Shown: positions 36,206 through 45,344 of the stretch, one piece after another
Position numbering within the stretch: the first letter of the stretch is position 1
Layout: every line of letters begins with the position of its first letter
Assembly (NCBI GenBank): GCA_013141015.1
Contig: JABFRT010000023.1
Span: forward strand, 1 to 64,000
DNA from: Hyphomicrobium sp.
GTDB taxonomy: Bacteria; Pseudomonadota; Alphaproteobacteria; Rhizobiales; Hyphomicrobiaceae
DNA: 64,000 bases
Direction of reading: 5' to 3'
Position numbers and translations under genes: made by a program
Notes under the pieces: model-generated
What the model saw: only the letters and a program-made list of their open reading frames with translations
What the model was told of the DNA's origin: nothing
Database searches by the model: none

Positions 36206-36550
36206 TTAGCCCCAGCGGCAGGCGTTGTAGCGGCGCCACCAGTAACGGCTGCCGGTACGCAGGGCCTTGCGCTTCAGATGGTAGCAGCCATCGCCGTAAG
36301 ACCGGTAGGTGTAGACCGGGGCCGCATAGAAGCGCGGACCATAGAAATTTCGGAAGTGCGGACGGTGATGACCGCCGTGGCGCATGCCAAGCCCGCCGTG
36401 GCGCATGCCGCCGTGGCGAACCTGCACGACATCGCTGTGTTGGGATGTAATCGATTTAGCCACAGGCAGCGCGTTGGCTGGTGCTGCAGCAAGACTTGAA
36501 AGTGCGACGCCAGCGGCAACAGCGAGCATCGCGAAATAGGACTTTGCCAT
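36206..36550 (-). CDS. Small secreted His/Gly-rich protein
   Basis: 114 residues with a signal peptide (MAKSYFAMLAVAAGVALSS, cleavage likely after ANA near 27). The middle holds repeated RHGG segments (four in ~25 residues), and the C-terminus is basic and aromatic with two cysteines (GDGCYHLK and RRYNACRW). The His-rich part could bind metal. GAGGAGAG upstream of the ATG at 36550 supports the start. Similar small secreted proteins are common in Rhizobiales, but none has a known role that I can assign. Confidence 0.75.
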   Translation of the reverse strand: MAKSYFAMLAVAAGVALSSLAAAPANALPVAKSITSQHSDVVQVRHGGMRHGGLGMRHGGHHRPHFRNFYGPRFYAAPVYTYRSYGDGCYHLKRKALRTGSRYWWRRYNACRWG

Positions 36551-36728
36551 CCTTAACTCTCCTCTCGAAAGACGCCGGGGGAAGCCGCGTCTTGTTTTTT
36601 TGACGGCTGGCAATTGCGCCACCGCCTGCAACGGGAACGGGCGGGCAACTTTAAATCCGTCGCTGCGCCCGGTCTGACAACAAAAATAATTCTCAACCGT
36701 GCAAAGGATATGTCAGCGAAATGAACGT

Positions 36729-37145
36729 CTATTCATCGGCATCGAGGGCTGCCGCCAGTTTTTGCCGGAAGGCGGGCGGCAGGTCCGCTGGGATTTGCGG
36801 ATGCGGCGCGTGTTCGTTGGCTGGCGCATCAGGCGCTGGCGCTGCGGAAGCCGAAGGGTTTCCTCCGCCATAGTTGCGGCTGAACGGCTCCGACGGATCA
36901 TCAGGGGACTGGCGGATTCGATGTGGCGGCGGAGTCTGCGCGGGCAACCCGTCGTCTTCGACTTCGCTGACCGCTTGGGCCACGCGCATCGTGGCGCCTG
37001 GATCTTGTGCCGTCGCGGCATGTTGAGTGGACGAGCAGCCGCCAAGTGCGGCGATAACAACGGCCAAAGCAGCGCTCGAGGCCGCACGCGCAACAGCGGC
37101 GCGAGTCTTCTGTGCCGGGATATCACCGGCTGCAAACGCAAACAT
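36729..37145 (-). CDS. Putative lipoprotein
   Basis: 138 residues. Hydrophobic segment with lipobox ALGGC (Cys near 37) suggests lipid attachment after export. The rest is Pro/Ala-rich and acidic, ending with the folded-looking DLPPAFRQKLAAALDADE. No known domain. Start not certain; an in-frame Met near residue 53 is too late for the signal sequence. Confidence 0.65.
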   Translation of the reverse strand: MFAFAAGDIPAQKTRAAVARAASSAALAVVIAALGGCSSTQHAATAQDPGATMRVAQAVSEVEDDGLPAQTPPPHRIRQSPDDPSEPFSRNYGGGNPSASAAPAPDAPANEHAPHPQIPADLPPAFRQKLAAALDADE

Positions 37146-37455
37146 GATTGTACGCCTTTACCAACGCTAACAACGCAACTCTCTGTGCCGGATTGAAACA
37201 GAGGCCGGTAAAGGCGGAGTTAATCGCTGTCGCCTTTTTGGTAGCCAACCGTCGCCTTGCCCGGGCCCGGCGCGGGGGTGGTTTAGCGGCGCACTGTCAG
37301 CAATCTTGCATCATGACTGCCAGCAGGCGGAGCGCATTTTTTGATAGACAGACGCACCGCCGCGCATCACATTTTGATTTGAGACTTTTAATTGGAGTCT
37401 TTTGATTCAGAGTCTGGGGAGGCCACGCTTTCTACCGCATCAAGGGAGATTGCCA
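37146..37455. other. Divergent intergenic region with repeats and a hairpin
   Basis: 310 bases between the lipoprotein gene and usg. It contains a short hairpin with T-run at 37210-37239 (AAAGGCG, 14 bases, CGCCTTTTT), which could end a small RNA, and three imperfect 13-14-base direct repeats at 37374-37415 just upstream of usg. No coding gene is seen. Confidence 0.5.
37374..37415. repeat. Three imperfect direct repeats upstream of usg
   Basis: TTGATTTGAGACT, TTAATTGGAGTCT and TTGATTCAGAGTCT begin at 37374, 37388 and 37402, a 14-base period. They lie 40-80 bases before the usg start, where a regulator could bind. Confidence 0.55.
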
Positions 37456-37776
37456 GTGACCAAGACGCCGACGAACGCATCGCCAGCCGGCACACCGCCT
37501 GCAACGGCATATGACGCTGATTTTCGCGCGCAACTCGCAGGCTTCAGCCTGACGACAGCGGAAATCATCTACCGCCTGCCAGACTATCCAGCACTGCTGC
37601 AAAGCTACATTTGGCAAGAGTACGACCTTGCTCCGCGGTTTCCCAAACTCAAAGGCTTCCTTGAATTCTGGACAGCCAAACTCGATGGCAAACTGTTCAA
37701 GGTCACGGTTGCCCATTCGGCTTTGCTGAGGCCCGCGGAACTGCGGATGATCGGCGCCGAATTCAAAGTGCATTGA
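37456..37776 (+). CDS. usg: Usg family protein
   Basis: 106 residues matching the small Usg family found in alphaproteobacteria: FRAQLAGFSLTTAEIIYRLP, then LLQSYIWQEYDLAPRFPKL and the C-terminal LRPAELRMIGAEFKVH. The name comes from linkage to tryptophan genes, but the function is not established. GTG at 37456 with GGGAG upstream is chosen over the ATT/ATG-less longer frame starting at 37402. Confidence 0.85.
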   Translation: MTKTPTNASPAGTPPATAYDADFRAQLAGFSLTTAEIIYRLPDYPALLQSYIWQEYDLAPRFPKLKGFLEFWTAKLDGKLFKVTVAHSALLRPAELRMIGAEFKVH

Positions 37777-37818
37777 GGGCCGTGCGCGGCGTATCGGGGT
37801 CTGCTGCCGCGGACTGGC

Positions 37819-38916
37819 TCACGTGTTGGTCGGCGGCAGGTTGCGCAGAATTTTCTGCACCAGATCTGCCTGCCGCGCCGTGTCCGTCTTGCGGAAAATC
37901 CGGCTGAGGTGGGTTTTTGCCGTTGCCAGGCCAATTCCCAGCCCATCGGCGATTTCGTCGATAATCTTGCCCTGCAGCATCGGCATCAGCACCGATATTT
38001 CGCGCGGCGTCAGGCCATAGGCGTCGGCCAATGCGCGGCCCATGGCCGGGGTCTCTGGGCCTTGCCGGCTGATGATCAACGCATAGGTGCCAAGAGACGG
38101 CTCAACCAGTAACAGGGCCGCCACATAATTGGCGCCGCCTTCGCCTTGCATCGCCAAAAGCTGCGGCGCGTTGTGAGCCCCGGTCATCCCGTCCCGAATA
38201 CTTTTCGAGGCTTCTGCATCGCTGGTGTGAATCTGGCCGTCGCGAATCGACAGAACCCCGCCTTCAGACATCATCGTGTCCGCGGCGGCATTCATCCGGA
38301 CGACCCGGCCTGAGCGATCGATCAGTACGACCGCTGCCGAAAGGCCGTTCATAAGACTGGTGAACGTCTCACGTTCAAGCGTATGACGTTCGAGAAGTTC
38401 GCCAATTGAAACCGAGCGGCGGACGTGGGGGGCGATAAGACCGATGAACCGCCTCTCGGCATCTCCAAAGCACCCACGCTCAATGCCGCGTGTCGCCGAC
38501 ACGGCCCCCACTTCATTGCTGCGCTTGGCGATGATGGCCGCCAGCATGTCGTGATAACCTTGCGGCGCGCACCACTCCTTGTAGAAGCGGCTTTCCACAA
38601 ATTCCTGTTCGTCGATGAAATCGAATGCGCCAATCGGTTGATCGACATCTGCCACCAGAAATGCAGCACCGATTGGGCTCATTTGGGCATACGTCGTCAT
38701 CAGCATGGCCGTATAAACCGGATCAGTGCCGTATTCGTGAAAGAACCCGACTTTTCCGGCGATCGGGTTGTACACGTGCACCGACGCCGCCTTGGCATCC
38801 ACGGCCGAACACATCTGATCGAGCACGCCGACCCAAAGATCCGGGTGCAGGCTCGCATCGTAAATGCGCCCTATGAGAGTCGAGTAGTCTTCCAAATCAG
38901 CCAATTTAACGGTCAT
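37819..38916 (-). CDS. LuxR-type transcriptional regulator
   Basis: 365 residues. The C-terminal ~60 residues form a LuxR/FixJ helix-turn-helix: LTPREISVLMPMLQGK, then IADGLGIGLATAKTHLSRIF. The N-terminal ~290 residues hold a PAS/GAF-like sensor region (LIDRSGRVVRMNAAADTMM resembles PAS) rather than an autoinducer-binding domain. Divergent from the FadL-type porin gene, which is a plausible target. Signal unknown. Confidence 0.85.
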   Translation of the reverse strand: MTVKLADLEDYSTLIGRIYDASLHPDLWVGVLDQMCSAVDAKAASVHVYNPIAGKVGFFHEYGTDPVYTAMLMTTYAQMSPIGAAFLVADVDQPIGAFDFIDEQEFVESRFYKEWCAPQGYHDMLAAIIAKRSNEVGAVSATRGIERGCFGDAERRFIGLIAPHVRRSVSIGELLERHTLERETFTSLMNGLSAAVVLIDRSGRVVRMNAAADTMMSEGGVLSIRDGQIHTSDAEASKSIRDGMTGAHNAPQLLAMQGEGGANYVAALLLVEPSLGTYALIISRQGPETPAMGRALADAYGLTPREISVLMPMLQGKIIDEIADGLGIGLATAKTHLSRIFRKTDTARQADLVQKILRNLPPTNT

Positions 38917-39062
38917 GTCGCCCTGAACGATGTAGATTATCTGGAAAAATGCAGGTTACAAATAATCCTGCTGAAGAACAGACCCTTGCATAGCAATGTC
39001 AAATCTTAAAGTTTAGACCAATCGTCAACCGGTACTAAGACCGGACGAAATCAAGGACGCCC

Positions 39063-40319
39063 ATGATGCGTACCAAAGCCGTTTGTGTGTTCGCCGCGCT
39101 AGGCTTCATGAGCCAAATTGAACACGCGTCAGCAGGCGGGTTCTACAGCCCGTACCAGTCGGCAACGGCGATCGGAACGGCCTTCGCCGGTGCCAGCGTC
39201 CGCACCGACGACGTGGGATTTTTTCTCTACAATCCGGCTGTCATTTCAAGCTTCTCGAAGGCCCAGACCTTTAGTGACGTGCGCGGCTTTGCCCCGTCAG
39301 CGCGGATAGTACCCACACAGGCGCTCTCGCCTGCAGGAACAAATCTCACCAGAAACGGCGATAGTGGCAACATGACAGACCTCGCTGCGGCACCGGGCAG
39401 CGTGACCGTCATACCGCTGGGGCACGGTTTGACAGCGGGTTTCGGATCATCAGCACCGTTCGCCACCGCCGTTGAAACCGACAGCGGGTGGGGCGGGCGC
39501 TTCCACCTGAAGAAGGCCTACATGGTCGGCATGAACGCGACCGGCGCGGTCAGCTGGCAGCCGGCGTCTTGGATTTCCGTGGCCGGCGGCCTCCAGGTCC
39601 AGCGCTTCGAAACCCGGTTTGAAAATTCAGCCCTGGTTCCGACAGGTCCAGCCTCAGCCGTCGAAGCCACGGCCTTTATGAAGGGCCGCGATTGGGGGTT
39701 GGGCGGGGTCGCCGGTGTCGTTCTCAAGCCCTTGCCCACCACCAGCGTCGGGCTCGCATGGCGCTCGGCAATGACCCACGACATTCACGGTAAAGTTGGA
39801 GCAAAGCTGCCCGGCATCCCGGTTGAACGGGTCAGCTACGATATCGATCTGCCGCAGACGATCACAGCAGGGCTAGAGCATCGGCTGACGCCTGAGTTGA
39901 GACTTTTTGCGGAACTGCAATGGGCAGACTGGAGCCGTTTTCAGGGTTTCGACATTTCATTCGCGTCTGGCCGCGCAAATGAAGTGCGCCCTGTCGAGTG
40001 GAAAGACACGTGGCTCGCCGCCATCGGCTTTGGCTATCGCATCACCCCCGCCACGGAAGTCACGGCGGGCGTCAGCTACGATACCGCCGCCGCAAAAAAC
40101 GGCAGCGGCACCACCCTCAGCCCCGACGCCAACAAACTGATGGTAGCCGGCGGCATCCTGACGGACGTGCCGCAAATCGGCCGGGTGTCTCTAAGCTACG
40201 GCCACGTCTTCGGCGAGGATGCGCCGGTCAATGCCAGCAATCTCAGTAGCGGGACTGTCAATGGCACACTAAAGAGTAGGCTAGACGTGGTTGCGATCGG
40301 CCTGACCCATGAGTGGTAG
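39063..40319 (+). CDS. OmpP1/FadL family outer-membrane transporter
   Basis: 418 residues with a signal peptide (cleaved near HASA at 21-24), then GGFYSPYQSATAIGTAFAG typical of the FadL N-terminal hatch. The body alternates aromatic and small residues as in a 14-strand beta-barrel and ends with a terminal Trp, the outer-membrane assembly signal. The family imports long-chain fatty acids or aromatic hydrocarbons. AAGGA precedes the ATG. A LuxR-type regulator is divergent, and idi follows 38 bases downstream. Confidence 0.9.
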   Translation: MMRTKAVCVFAALGFMSQIEHASAGGFYSPYQSATAIGTAFAGASVRTDDVGFFLYNPAVISSFSKAQTFSDVRGFAPSARIVPTQALSPAGTNLTRNGDSGNMTDLAAAPGSVTVIPLGHGLTAGFGSSAPFATAVETDSGWGGRFHLKKAYMVGMNATGAVSWQPASWISVAGGLQVQRFETRFENSALVPTGPASAVEATAFMKGRDWGLGGVAGVVLKPLPTTSVGLAWRSAMTHDIHGKVGAKLPGIPVERVSYDIDLPQTITAGLEHRLTPELRLFAELQWADWSRFQGFDISFASGRANEVRPVEWKDTWLAAIGFGYRITPATEVTAGVSYDTAAAKNGSGTTLSPDANKLMVAGGILTDVPQIGRVSLSYGHVFGEDAPVNASNLSSGTVNGTLKSRLDVVAIGLTHEW

Positions 40320-40357
40320 CCGTCCACACCACTGACCAGCAGGTGGGCGCATACTCC

Positions 40358-40888
40358 ATGACCAACGAATTCGTCATCCTGGTCGATGACACTGACCGCG
40401 AAACGGGAGTAGCTGAAAAGCTTGACGCCCACAGGCGCGGCGCGCTGCATCGCGCATTCTCGATCATCATCTGGGACGCTGCCGGGCGTATGCTGCTGCA
40501 ACAGCGCGCCGCCAGCAAATACCACTCCGGCGGACTATGGACAAACACCTGCTGCGGTCACCCGCGGCCCGGCGAGGACGTCCATGCAGCCGCCAGCCGC
40601 CGCCTCGTCGAAGAAATGGGACTGAATTGCCCGCTAACCCCGCTTGGCAGCATTACCTACCGCGCCGAATTCGACAACGGCCTGATCGAGCATGAAATTG
40701 TCCATGTGTTCCGCGGTTTGCATGATGGCGCGGTGACGCCCAATCCGGACGAAGCAGACGGATATTCCTGGCGCACGTTGGACGATGTACGACGAGATGT
40801 GGACGCCGCGCCAAACAACTACAGCGTCTGGTTCCGGCAATACGTTGCTGCCGAATGGCCAACCGCCATGGAACGCCCATCTGCATAG
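40358..40888 (+). CDS. idi: Isopentenyl-diphosphate delta-isomerase, type 1
   Basis: 176-residue Nudix-fold enzyme interconverting IPP and DMAPP for isoprenoid synthesis. The catalytic Cys and metal site lie in NTCCGHP (C65/C66, H68), metal histidines H25 and H31 precede, and IEHEIVHV carries the catalytic Glu. The ATG at 40358 matches the usual family start; the in-frame Met at 40313 overlaps the porin gene end. Confidence 0.92.
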   Translation: MTNEFVILVDDTDRETGVAEKLDAHRRGALHRAFSIIIWDAAGRMLLQQRAASKYHSGGLWTNTCCGHPRPGEDVHAAASRRLVEEMGLNCPLTPLGSITYRAEFDNGLIEHEIVHVFRGLHDGAVTPNPDEADGYSWRTLDDVRRDVDAAPNNYSVWFRQYVAAEWPTAMERPSA

Positions 40889-40909
40889 CGCCAGCCGGTT
40901 CGTGCTGAT

Positions 40910-41440
40910 TTAGGTTTTAGCCGCAACGGCCGCGAGGCTGGCAAGGCCTTTTTCAAACATCTCGCCAACCATTTTGTCGACATTGAACAACACGCACATC
41001 ACGCGTTGCAGATAGGGCCGTTCGCCGCTCATCGACCACGTGACCTTCGTGCCGCCAGCTTCGGGCTTAAGCGTAAACTCGGCCACGCTGGTGCTGGGCA
41101 TAGGCTTGAGAAAATCGAGTTTGATTTTGACGCGGCTGTTGGGGTCGCTCTCGAGCACGGTCATTTTTCCGCTGCCGACCTCGTTGTTGCCATCCCAGGT
41201 AAACGCCGCGCCGGGGCCTTCATCCGGACCGTCAAAACTATTCTTTGCGGCCGGATCGAGCTTGGCCCACGGCGACCAATCATTCCACTTCTTGAGTGAA
41301 TTGATGTGCGGGTAGATCGCCTCCGGCGTTGCTGCAATAACAGCCGAACGGGTGATCGTTCCGACCTGCGGCAGAAACGCGACGTAGACCAAGAACGCTG
41401 CAACGATTGTGGCGATGGCCGCCAGGATTTTGATCAACAT
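40910..41440 (-). CDS. SRPBCC/START-like domain protein with N-terminal anchor
   Basis: 176 residues. A hydrophobic N-terminal segment (3-22) is followed by a polyketide cyclase/SRPBCC ligand-binding fold: AVIAATPEAIYPHINSLKKWNDWSPW is the characteristic first helix region. Probably periplasmic or membrane-attached; ligand unknown. Confidence 0.82.
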   Translation of the reverse strand: MLIKILAAIATIVAAFLVYVAFLPQVGTITRSAVIAATPEAIYPHINSLKKWNDWSPWAKLDPAAKNSFDGPDEGPGAAFTWDGNNEVGSGKMTVLESDPNSRVKIKLDFLKPMPSTSVAEFTLKPEAGGTKVTWSMSGERPYLQRVMCVLFNVDKMVGEMFEKGLASLAAVAAKT

Positions 41441-41526
41441 GGCGTATGTTCCCTTGCTAGTTCGAATGCCCATTTGGCGTCGTGTTCAAGAGGCCATGGT
41501 CTCACTGCGTTCCCGCGCGGCGCGGC

Positions 41527-41772
41527 TCAGGAAAACAGCCGCAGCAGAACCGTCAGCACAATCGACAGAATGATCGACGTGGTCACAGGAAAATAGAACC
41601 TGAAATGTCCCGATGGACTTTCGTATTTGATGTCGCCTGGCAACAGCGCGTAAACTGGCGGCTTTTCAGCAGCGCCGGGTGACCGCTCGTTGTTCCGCCC
41701 GCGCCCGGCCACGTAACCGATGGCGCTGAGCGTCACTGCAACAATGAAAGCTGTTATGAGCAGTGTAAACAT
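41527..41772 (-). CDS. Small two-span membrane protein
   Basis: 81 residues with hydrophobic segments about 2-22 and 60-79 and a polar loop containing RGRNNERSPG. No family recognised. The Met at 41772 is preferred to the one at 41787 because it begins directly with the first span. Confidence 0.5.
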   Translation of the reverse strand: MFTLLITAFIVAVTLSAIGYVAGRGRNNERSPGAAEKPPVYALLPGDIKYESPSGHFRFYFPVTTSIILSIVLTVLLRLFS

Positions 41773-41854
41773 AGGGCATTCTAACACGACGCAGGGCGGG
41801 CCTCAATCAAGACCCGCCTCGCGTTATGCCAGCGCTGCCAGAATGGAGCAGAGC

Positions 41855-42148
41855 TTAGCGCTTGCCGCCGCTTCCACCGTTGTCGCGCTGCCACGTGATA
41901 TAGCCAACAGCGACGATGGCCGTCAAAATCATGGTGCCAAGAATATCAGAGCGGCGGATGAACTGCAGCCACAGCTCAAACCCTGCGGTGAACCCGCTGC
42001 GCGCGGTCAACACATTATTGAGACCGAGTATGAGCAGTGCAGCCAGAGCTGAGAGACCCGTAATGACGGCCACCTCGACGCTGCGCTTAGCAATGCGCGG
42101 TACTGAAATCATGTTGCGGCCGATAGCAAGTTGGGTCCGGTCGGACAT
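41855..42148 (-). CDS. Small two-span membrane protein
   Basis: 97 residues. A basic N-terminus precedes spans at about 25-45 and 70-86, ending with the polar tail RDNGGSGGKR. It could be a subunit-type membrane peptide; no family recognised. Confidence 0.6.
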   Translation of the reverse strand: MSDRTQLAIGRNMISVPRIAKRSVEVAVITGLSALAALLILGLNNVLTARSGFTAGFELWLQFIRRSDILGTMILTAIVAVGYITWQRDNGGSGGKR

Positions 42149-42258
42149 TGCGCGCGCTCCCGATGTCGTTTCGAATTAATCTCCCTTGTAACAGATTCGC
42201 AGGCCCTCGCGTTGAAGCTGCTGCGCAACCCGCGCGCACGTTATGCGGGCGCTGAGCC

Positions 42259-43032
42259 TTAGTCGCGGCTGGCGCGGCGCGTGCGCGAGACCTTGCGTTT
42301 GGCAAGCGCCAGCCAGCGGCGGCAGCTTGGCCGCGAAAGATCACATTCGACGGCAATGCGCGGTTCCGTGCGGCGCGGCGCATTTTTGGCTCTGGCAATG
42401 GCATCAGCAGACGGCGTGATGCCCGTTGTCAGGCGTGCGTCGATAGCGATGTCGCGCGCGGCCCGTGCAATCAGATCCTCTGCCGTCATCGAGGCCATGA
42501 ACGGATTGGCGCCGACAACGGTTGCGCCAAGCAGCGTTGCGACCGGCGTACCAGCCTTCGCCGACAGAACGCGCACGGCGCCGCCCGCACCCACCAGAAA
42601 CGCCAGCCGCAGATTGGCAAATGTCGCCTGCTGCCCGTTGGCCACCAGATGGGCGGCGTTTTCCTCGGTATAGATTTTCGCGGCCCGGCGCGCGAACGTC
42701 ATGTCGGTACGCAGATCGAGCACTTCGTGGGGCTTTAACTCGGCCGTCTCTGTAGCAAACGACGAGCGGGCAATTTGCAGCCACGTTGACGCGATGAACT
42801 GGAACGGGCCAATCGCCGTCGAGCGCGGGTTGCGGGCTGTCAGCTTGCCGCCCGATTCCGACATCATCAGCCGGTCGAGAAACATATCGAGCGTCATTTG
42901 AACAGGCGCCGTTGCAGCTTCTGAAGGCGCTGCTGCCGCTTTGGGCGGGCGCGCACTTGCCAGGGGGCTGGACGCAAGCAACAGCACCACAACACCCGGC
43001 GCACAAAGCCACTTCATCCGTCGTATCGTCAT
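42259..43032 (-). CDS. Secreted lysozyme-like (transglycosylase SLT-type) protein
   Basis: 257 residues. Signal peptide at the N-terminus (about 6-27), Ala/Pro linker, then a lysozyme-like region with LMMSESGGKL (catalytic-type Glu after Ser) and TAIGPFQFIASTWL, hallmarks of SLT-like muramidase folds. The C-terminus is basic with two cysteines. Expected to act in the periplasm on peptidoglycan. The start at 43032 fits the signal peptide; the longer frame to 43155 does not. Confidence 0.8.
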   Translation of the reverse strand: MTIRRMKWLCAPGVVVLLLASSPLASARPPKAAAAPSEAATAPVQMTLDMFLDRLMMSESGGKLTARNPRSTAIGPFQFIASTWLQIARSSFATETAELKPHEVLDLRTDMTFARRAAKIYTEENAAHLVANGQQATFANLRLAFLVGAGGAVRVLSAKAGTPVATLLGATVVGANPFMASMTAEDLIARAARDIAIDARLTTGITPSADAIARAKNAPRRTEPRIAVECDLSRPSCRRWLALAKRKVSRTRRASRD

Positions 43033-43198
43033 CACACTTGCCGTTGGCTCCGAGCATCTGTTGCCAGACGCGCGTTCTGAGCGCCCTTGTAGCGCAACAG
43101 GCTGGCAGCGCCAACCCCGGGACAAATGATCCGCAATCGTCGTTAACCGGCCCAAATCTGGCGATGGCGATTGGCCAATTCAAAGTGATGCGTATAAA

Positions 43199-43224
43199 CG
43201 CGGCGGAGATTTCTCCCCGCCGCG
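43199..43224 (-). terminator. Terminator-like hairpin after a small secreted-protein gene
   Basis: CGCGGCGG, ten bases, CCGCCGCG forms a perfect 8-bp stem. On the minus strand it is followed by TTTAT, 35 bases after the stop codon at 43259. Confidence 0.65.
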
Positions 43225-43258
43225 CTTGAAATCTTGGCTGCGTATAATCCGCGCGGCT

Positions 43259-43714
43259 CTAGCTCTTCAGAGCCTTGTTGCACAGGCTGTAGTACCCGCC
43301 GCCCTTCATGATCCACTTCATGCCACCGTTGCCATTGGTCGCCTTGTTGGCCTTGTACTGGTCGCGGCAGGTATGCATGCGGGCTTTGCCGGCAGACTCC
43401 TTGGCATACTTGGCGTCGATCGCCTTCGGGAACACAGCCGCAGAAGCAGCAGCCGCTGGGGCCGCCTTAGCAGCTGGCTTGTCAGCCGCCTTCTCTGCCG
43501 GTTTTGCGGCTTCTGCCGGCTTGGCGTCTTCGCCGCACTGGGCTTTGCGGAAATCGTTCCACTTCGTTTCGCCGAGCGTGCCGGCAGCCTTAGCCGCATT
43601 ATACTTGGCGCTGCATTCTTGAGCCGTGAGCGCGCTGCTTGGTGCAGCACCGGCGATTGCAAATGCTGCAACGGCCGCAATGGCGGCGGCAGCGGAATTG
43701 AGGTGAAGTCTCAT
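43259..43714 (-). CDS. Secreted protein with duplicated Cys motif
   Basis: 151 residues with a clear signal peptide (cut near SSA, 27). Two similar segments, ECSAKYNAAKAAGTLGETKW...C and TCRDQYKANKATNGNGGMKW...C, flank an Ala/Lys/Pro-rich spacer, pointing to internal duplication with one disulfide per unit. Loosely reminiscent of small stress-related secreted repeats; function unknown. Confidence 0.75.
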   Translation of the reverse strand: MRLHLNSAAAAIAAVAAFAIAGAAPSSALTAQECSAKYNAAKAAGTLGETKWNDFRKAQCGEDAKPAEAAKPAEKAADKPAAKAAPAAAASAAVFPKAIDAKYAKESAGKARMHTCRDQYKANKATNGNGGMKWIMKGGGYYSLCNKALKS

Positions 43715-44034
43715 ACGACGTGTCTCCTGTTCATGAGCCCGGGGAGCAAACGGCGCATCGCTGACCTTTCAGCCGCGCCGTGAGGGACTCAATTGACCGC
43801 TTAGCTTTTACGCCTTCTTGAGCGGTGCGCAAAGATCACAGCTGTAGGCCCGCATGACAAGTGGCCAATATCGGGTTGCGGGCAAAACTGAATGACAAGA
43901 ACCGTTGGCCATGGCCCCAGGGTTGCCACATTCCCGGCAGGCTTGAAGTCCCAGATGATCCAAGCACGGGCAGTGACCCAGAGCCCAGTACGCTGCGTAT
44001 TGACACCGTCACATTCGAACCGAACCGAGGGACC

Positions 44035-44448
44035 ATGAACCATCACCTGCAGCGCGCGGTCGCGTCCGTCCTCTCCCCCGCTTTGCTTTGCGCTTGTTTG
44101 GCCGTGTCGCCGGCAATCGCGGGCGCCCAGCCGCCTGCCCCGCCGTCTGCGAAAGATGCCGGCGCCCGCTTTGGCCAGGCACTCGGTGTGCTCGAGATTT
44201 GCCACGGCTCGACGCTCACCGGCAAAGCCAAGTCTCTGGGTGAGGCGTTCACCGGTGCGGATCAAGTTGCCTTCAAGGCCGAGGCGGCCAAAGTCTATCA
44301 GGCTTGGAACGGCGTTAAGGCGTGCGCCAATCAGTCAGACCCCAACCAATGCAAAATCATCATGGACAAGAGCTGCGCGGCGGCCGAAGCCGAAATCGGG
44401 GCATCAGGCACGGCCGTGCCCGGCCTTGTTGAATTCATGAAACGCTGA
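44035..44448 (+). CDS. Small secreted cysteine-containing protein
   Basis: 137 residues, signal peptide to about residue 31 (AGA), mature part helical with four cysteines (EICHGS, KACANQ, NQCKII, KSCAAA) that could form two disulfides. AGGG lies close upstream of the ATG. The longer frame to 43861 has no support. No family recognised. Confidence 0.72.
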   Translation: MNHHLQRAVASVLSPALLCACLAVSPAIAGAQPPAPPSAKDAGARFGQALGVLEICHGSTLTGKAKSLGEAFTGADQVAFKAEAAKVYQAWNGVKACANQSDPNQCKIIMDKSCAAAEAEIGASGTAVPGLVEFMKR

Positions 44449-44451
44449 GGA

Positions 44452-45036
44452 TTAGGGCGCGCCTGACGATTGCCACGCTTTGATTGCGTCAATCGGGTGG
44501 ATCAGCATCAGAATATTGAGCGCCAAATTATCGCGAATGACATAGGCCATGCCGGCCTCACTGGCGACTCCGAGCGCCACGGTGGCCCAGACAGGAAGCA
44601 CGGCGGCGAGACCGAACCCAACGGCCATCGCTGCAATATCGGCCAGCGAATTGACGACGCTGTCGCCATAATAATCGAGTGAAATGGTGGCCGCACGATA
44701 GCGATCAATGATCAACGGTGTGTTTTCGAGGACTTCCCACCCCGCTTCAATCGCCACGGCCGCTGCAAAGCGCTGCGGCACGCTCCACGATGGTGTCAGC
44801 CACCACAGCAGGGCATAGAACAGAAAGCCGTGCAGCACGTGAGAGAACGAATACCAGTCGGTGAGGTGTTGCGAATTCTCGGAACTGTTGACCACGCCAT
44901 GCCACAGCTTGATCGAACCACACGCGCAAATGGGAACGCGGCCGAGCACAAGCAAAGTAATGCCGGCAGTGATCACAATCCAAAGCGCAACGGTATATGG
45001 GGAAACGCCTAAAGCACGATCCGAACCACCGCTCAT
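44452..45036 (-). CDS. DUF2585/UPF0314 membrane protein
   Basis: 194 residues, about five spans. The family signature is the N-terminal GRVPICACGSIKLWHG followed by SSENSQHLTDWYSFSHVLHG, with conserved Cys and His that could bind a metal. Typical of Rhizobiales; role unknown. Its start overlaps by four bases the stop of the membrane protein gene at 45033-45344, so the two are coupled. Confidence 0.88.
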   Translation of the reverse strand: MSGGSDRALGVSPYTVALWIVITAGITLLVLGRVPICACGSIKLWHGVVNSSENSQHLTDWYSFSHVLHGFLFYALLWWLTPSWSVPQRFAAAVAIEAGWEVLENTPLIIDRYRAATISLDYYGDSVVNSLADIAAMAVGFGLAAVLPVWATVALGVASEAGMAYVIRDNLALNILMLIHPIDAIKAWQSSGAP

Positions 45037-45344
45037 GCGTTGCTTCCGCGCGTGGAGCGCCGGGTTTTGCGGCGCTGGCGGCCCCAGACGTAAGCTTCAA
45101 CCAGCGCCCAAACAGCGACCAGCACCATCAGAAACGGAATGGTCAGAAGCCCGAACCAACCGAGCGTCAAAAAACCCGAGAGCCAATCTCCGATATCGGT
45201 CCCAAAAGCCATACACGGCGTCGGACCGCTCTCGTTGATTTCGCAGCCCAACACGCCGGCGAGCAACGCTGTCAGCAGTATGCCAAGCAATGGCAGCAGC
45301 GAGATGCCAGCTATGATGGCCAGGATACGACGGCTCGCGTGCAT
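45033..45344 (-). CDS. Small membrane protein coupled to DUF2585 gene
   Basis: 103 residues with spans at about 6-30 and 55-85, two cysteines in the intervening loop (GCEINESGPTPC) and a basic tail. ATGA overlap with the following gene suggests a shared function. Confidence 0.75.
   Translation of the reverse strand: MHASRRILAIIAGISLLPLLGILLTALLAGVLGCEINESGPTPCMAFGTDIGDWLSGFLTLGWFGLLTIPFLMVLVAVWALVEAYVWGRQRRKTRRSTRGSNA

Noticed and set aside
43801-44265. 154-codon minus-strand open frame
   Set aside because: Antisense to the secreted protein at 44035-44448, which has a signal peptide, a ribosome-binding site and Cys pairs.
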